A stretch of DNA of 64,000 bases, taken from positions 6,413,659 through 6,477,658 of the forward strand of contig BROE01000028.1 of assembly GCA_036571765.1 (NCBI GenBank), read 5' to 3'. Source of the stretch: Plecoglossus altivelis. Lineage: Eukaryota > Chordata > Actinopteri > Osmeriformes > Plecoglossidae. A model generated the notes under the pieces. That model did no database searches and was not told the origin of the DNA. It was given only the letters and a program-made list of their open reading frames with translations. Below are positions 59,709 through 64,000 of the stretch, piece by piece (within the stretch, counting starts at the first letter, position 1; each line of letters begins with the position of its first letter). The translations under genes and the position numbers were made by a program.

Positions 59709-61471
59709 CTCTGGAGCAGCCAAAGAACGCCCTCGTCACTGCACTTACAAAAAAGAAGAAAAAAAAAATACAGAAGCTAGAATTTGTCTTGTCTTTTCGG
59801 CGATACAAAGACAGTACTCCATTGCACATAGTGTACAGGGAAGTCTATTTAAAAGAATGCTATGTGAATAATATTCTTTTTGTAAACACTGCATTTGTGG
59901 CATGTTGCTGTAAGTGGTGGCCCAGAAACATGCCATATTCTCTGGCAAACCCTGCAGTATTATTCCTGTGTAAGATGCGGAACATCTGGTAGTCAGAAGC
60001 CGGGCAGATCCTACTGAAGCCAGGCAGGGAGGGTCGCGGGTGGGCCGGTCCTCTGTGGACACCTGGCCCTGTCCCGTTAAACACCTGGGAGAAGTTTGAA
60101 GGAAGACGCCCCACGCGCGCTTCTCTTTCCTACGTGATTCCGTTCCGAACGTTTAGCAACTCTTCCATATCTAGGGGATTCTTTTCCCCCCCTCAGCTGA
60201 GGTTTAGTGTCCAAACAGCAGTTGTAGAAAGAAAACATGCACACACTAATGTGCAGGTTTACCGCACATGTAGGTGAAGGGTCATGTTGATTCGACACAG
60301 TACTTGGTCCGGTCCGTCAAGCCTTGAGGGGGTTTGGAGGTGGTTGATCAGATGAAACCAAACGTTCCCCCCAAAGCGGATGAAGACCACTTTGTCCGTT
60401 ACTCTTTGAGGGGCGCAGACCTGGAGAAGCGTTGCCGTGGTATCTGGGGCAGTGTGGCCCCATGGAGGCCCCCCTCGGTGGTCTGTCTTCTCCCGCCTGA
60501 GCATTCACCACGTCGTCCTCAGCTCCGCGCGGGGCTGCAGGATCAGACCCGTGTGCCTTAAAGATGGTCGCCACGCAGCAACACTTGCATACTGTTGCAA
60601 ATGAATGTTGGGTCTAAAGCAATGGGTTTGAACGTTATTTTGTTTGTTTGATGTTGATCGTTGTAGTGTTTGAGTATATGTTTTGGACATGGAACACGAC
60701 CCCATTGGTATCAGTAAGATCTGAATGGCACATTATTCCAATAGCTCTGTGTCATATGCAAGCACTTGAGCAGCAATGCAAGGACTTTTCTACCGTTTTT
60801 TTGTTTTCTAAATAGTAACAAATGTAGTTGTGACATTTGCGATAATAACTGATATCAGTCAGTGAAGTAAGATCTAATATGGGTTACTACAAAGCTGTTA
60901 TTAATACTAAGTATTTTACAGATACAGTATATTTTCTACCTATCCATAAGTACTGCTGTATGTACGCCAAATAAGTTTCATTTGGTGCAGAGAAGGAAGG
61001 TTTGTTTCATTGTGATTTGTGGGAGGGCACCTAATGTCATCGAAAGAAGTATAACAGGACAGCGTATATCAACAAGATTGCACTGTGAACTATAGCAGAC
61101 AGTTTCTCAATGACAGGAGAATAGAAGGTTGTTGTGTTTTTCACTGCAGATTCTATTGTTGAAAGCACTTACTGGGTTCAATACTACAAAAAATACAGAG
61201 ATTGGTACTGCAATCCTTGTGACACATTCATTTGTATACATTTATTTCAGACTTGTAATGAGACGGAATTGTACTATTTTTGCACTGAAATAGAGGAAGG
61301 GGTCACTTATAAAGTCGCTTATTTGGATGTTAATATTTAAAAAAAATATCACTCCAGCTATTCATTCATGGGTAGAACAGAAAGATATTGTTATTGTATG
61401 TGTTTACCCCATGATGAAAATGACATGTTTCTGTCTATTCACTTAAATGTAAACATATGAATGTATACCAA

Positions 61472-61477
61472 AATAAA
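61472..61477 (+). promoter_or_regulatory. Second lipase gene polyadenylation signal (AATAAA)
   Basis: AATAAA about 1.76 kb after the stop codon, at the end of an AT-rich 3' UTR with no other recognisable content. It lies 129 bp from the opposite-strand signal of the convergent ADAM10-like gene. Confidence 0.6.
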
Positions 61478-61605
61478 ATTGAGCAATATTTTTAGTTTGA
61501 ATGAGTGTGTTTTGATGAGTGCTACATGTGGGTCTATTGTCTGTGTTGCAGAATGCTAGATTAGCCAGGCTGCTCACATAGATTTAAACGTTTACTGAAG
61601 AATGT

Positions 61606-61611
61606 TTTATT
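61606..61611 (-). promoter_or_regulatory. ADAM10-like gene polyadenylation signal (AATAAA, minus strand)
   Basis: TTTATT on the plus strand reads AATAAA on the minus strand, about 1.27 kb past the ADAM10-like stop codon. It marks a tail-to-tail arrangement with the second lipase. Confidence 0.5.
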
Positions 61612-62276
61612 GATTTTTGTACATTTGGTATAGGGGCTTCTGTCCTAAACACTCCGCAGAAATGGACAAAAATCACAGACGAATCCATTTGAATATTTAT
61701 TCACAGTAAAAAAAAGGCTGCCATATTGTGTTTCCTAACCAAGAAAACGGTACATCCAAACAAACTTAGACTGGTCCCTTTGTCATGTGACAGGAAGTGC
61801 TCTCACAATCCTTTCTGCATCAAATCAACAGATGCATTAACACCAACAGCCTTGCTTGAGCTTTCCCCAGACTGGTGAAATACCCACATCTCAAAGCCTC
61901 TAATTAGTTCCACCAAAACCGATATTCACACAGTTCTTAAGGTGCAGCCGACTCTGACAAAATCCTGAAACCAACGTGAACATGAGTCCAGAGCCTCGGT
62001 CAGTCTAGACTGGATGGCTCTTCTCCAGGGTCTTCAGACAAGCCTGTGAAATGGAAACCTTGACCACGGTCAAAACTGAAATTAGCCCTCAAATTTTAAA
62101 CATCTATGCTGGATGCAGAGATGAGAGAGAGAGATGGAAGGGAGAGAATAGAGTGGAACCCAACAAGCTTGCAGTGGACAGCTGCCTCTAAATGAGGACA
62201 GTCTCCACCCACAGTAGGGTCCAAAAAACACACGTGGCAACCCTGGCGCATTTTCCAAAACACGTGCATGGGGTTT

Positions 62277-62400
62277 CTGTGTGTGTGTGTGTGTATATTG
62301 GACTGTGTCTGTGTGTGTCAATCTATATGTGTGTGTCTGTGTGTGTCGATCTACATGTGAGTGTCTGTGTGTGTTGATCTACATGTGCGCGTCTGCATGT
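62277..62400. repeat. TG-rich repeat with TGTGTGTCxATCTACATG periodicity
   Basis: A TG microsatellite grading into about four copies of a degenerate 24-32 bp unit with an ATCTACATG-like core. It lies in the presumed 3' UTR of the ADAM10-like gene. Confidence 0.8.
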
Positions 62401-62790
62401 GTGGTGCAGGTGATAGGGAACAAGGGCTTAAAAGGGTTCCTGAGTGTTGATGTACAGACTGACAACTGACGGCGTAAGAGGGTTATGTTGGGGTTGTGAT
62501 GTAAGAGGTGTTCTGACAGACAGGTGTCAGGAGAACATTCCTCGGGCTACTGAACACACTGCAGAGGATCACAGTCTTGACATCAATCCAGACAACGTTC
62601 ACTTTTAAAGGTTGTTCACACTTTCAACTTCCCCTGCATCAATCTTATTGTTGAGAAAGGAGGTCTATCAGGACACCGAAGTTGACTAGATGTGAAGTGT
62701 GACAACACACTTCACTGATGGCATCTTGTGCAATTTTCTTGGGTTGAATCCCAACCATTGGCTGTAAAGCGATCAGTCTCGTCCTCCAAC

Positions 62791-62813
62791 GCCCCCCCCC
62801 CCCCCCCCCCCCC
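62791..62813. repeat. C homopolymer
   Basis: About 23 consecutive C, followed by CACCCCCACCCCCC. It lies just downstream (minus sense) of the ADAM10-like stop codon. A likely sequencing weak spot and a potential G-quadruplex on the opposite strand. Confidence 0.9.
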
Positions 62814-62879
62814 ACCCCCACCCCCCACAAGTGCTCTCGTGACCTTACGAAATAGGGAGATCAGGTCAGGGGTGAGGGT

Positions 62880-64000
62880 TCAGGGGTCATCCACGTCCAG
62901 AGAACGTCCAAACACGCAGATGATGATGCCCATCACCCCTGACACCGTTAGGATGACCAGGAGGATGGCCCACCAGTATGCCTGTAACACAACCAGTCTT
63001 GGGTCAAGCACAATTAGCCAAGCACAACACATACATATGGTGCCTTTGATTCATATTTAAACACAAAACCAATGGAACCTTCCCAAAAAAATTAACATTG
63101 AGTTAAATCTCCTTGGCTAGCCTTCACCACATTTACTCTCAACAAGGATCAGATAGGGACATGCTTTTAATAAGTCAATACCTGCATTACCTCTGGAGCA
63201 GGCCTTAGTGGACCATAGCACTGATCACACAGTAACAGACAGTGTTCACAATTGCTGCCATCTCGGATTGGTGGCCCATTTAAGAAAGGTACGTGAATAA
63301 ATCCTGGATGACTGGATAGAAGATTGACTGAGCTGAGCGACTCAGGTTGTTTCAGAGGGACAAACAGATGTGCGATCGGGGCAAAGGTCACCTTAACTCT
63401 GGCTGGAGCCACGACCCCACAGGCACCTCCTCACCCCAGTGGGCGTTCCAGATTCTCCACGCTATCCTGCCTAACCGTATCTCAAAGCCAGATACAAGAG
63501 GGAAAGGGGAGGAGCCTGAGGGATAAGCCCCTCCTGCAGGAAGCTGGACATGTCCTCCTGGGACACGTGTCGCTATGCTAATGCGTGGCGAAAAACAGCC
63601 AACGCCCTTATGGAGTGAGGCTTATTCCATGCCGACATCTACTGTAGAATGCCAACTCTAAAACCTCAACTCATTTCCAAGACCCAAAGACCAAAACCTT
63701 GCCCAACCCTGGCCCAACCCTTGAGAGAGGGCAGCACACCCTCAAACATTTGGAGTTAAAAAAAAAGGTACATCGTCAGACCATTGATCTCCAGAAATGC
63801 CAGACCTCCAGACCCCTTCAACTGTTTGATCACTGTCTTGATTTCTTGTTACTGAACATGTTGTTTCCCCTCCCTCCACTGACCTTCATCCAGTCCGCCA
63901 AGTCCTCGTAGTCGTTTAGGTGGAGGAAAGAGTTCTTCAGATGGGCGATCGGACCATCAGCATTCAGCAGGCGACAGAGCTGGAACACGTCACAGAAGCC
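62880..64000 (-). CDS. ADAM10-like metalloprotease, C-terminal part (partial)
   Basis: The last two coding exons of a minus-strand gene that continues beyond the right edge: 64000-63884 (partial) and 62981-62880. The first, GFCDVFQLCRL...ADGPIAHLK...LADWMK, matches the end of the ADAM10 membrane-proximal cysteine-rich region (human CDVF..CRLVDADGPLARLK). The second opens AYWWAILLVILTVSG, the transmembrane helix (human AHWWAVLLMG), and ends after CVFGRSLDVDDP. ADAM10 is the alpha-secretase type sheddase of Notch, APP and other membrane proteins. The zinc-binding catalytic domain would lie outside the window. Odd: the cytoplasmic tail is only about ten residues and lacks the proline-rich SH3-binding motifs of ADAM10. 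This suggests a fish ADAM10-like paralog rather than adam10a or adam10b. Confidence 0.88.
62983..63883 (-). other. Intron between the last two ADAM10-like exons
   Basis: Bounded by an AAG-GTCAGT donor and a TTACAG acceptor read on the minus strand. No repeat or gene of note is visible inside. Confidence 0.75.

Noticed and set aside
61990..62045. Possible alternative last exon of the ADAM10-like gene (minus strand, CACAG then a 12-codon frame and stop)
   Set aside because: It lies in the probable 3' UTR, past a normal stop codon, and the short peptide resembles nothing; chance acceptor is more likely.

Overview
This window is nuclear DNA from a ray-finned (teleost) fish. It has vertebrate multi-exon genes with GT-AG introns, very dense CA/TG, GA/CT and GGGA simple repeats, fragments of common teleost interspersed repeats, a MALT1-family gene that looks like a non-MALT1 paralog, and an ADAM10-like paralog. 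The best protein matches are all vertebrate. I see no bacterial, viral, CRISPR or operon-like content. Exon models were built by hand from splice sites and from family alignments recalled from memory. Where a total length is quoted, the exon phases add up without a break.

Layout. About 1-3.6 kb is 3' flank. At 3.6-17.5 kb, minus strand, lies ap1m1 (AP-1 clathrin adaptor mu subunit, 12 coding exons, two introns of 4-5 kb full of simple repeats). At 18.3-19.25 kb, minus strand, lies fam32a. A 294-bp divergent promoter separates it from mrpl54 (19.5-21.2 kb, plus). At 22.1-28.5 kb, plus, is a complete MALT1-family paracaspase, followed closely by safb (29.3-36.6 kb, plus, 22 coding exons). About 37.6-44.8 kb is repeat-rich intergenic DNA. 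At 45.0-52.1 kb, plus, is lpl, with a recognisable CCAAT/octamer core promoter. At 55.25-61.5 kb, plus, is a second lipase (LPL/LIPG family), tandem to lpl, with two visibly damaged exons. At 61.6-64.0 kb, minus strand, is the 3' end of an ADAM10-like gene that runs off the right edge and is convergent with the second lipase.

The neighbours do not form one pathway. fam32a next to ap1m1 on the same strand matches human 19p13.11. mrpl54 and safb both map to human 19p13.3, so much of the window looks like chromosome-19p-type synteny. lpl and the LIPG-like lipase are tandem relatives with almost identical exon lengths. The most useful observations are: a conserved-looking self-cleavage site in the fish paracaspase; UG- and CU-repeat tracts directly against many 3' splice sites; the damaged exons of the second lipase, probably unpolished assembly; the loss of a classic LPL glycosylation sequon and a C-terminal LPL extension; and an ADAM10-like protein with almost no cytoplasmic tail. 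I found nothing that qualifies as a wholly new system.
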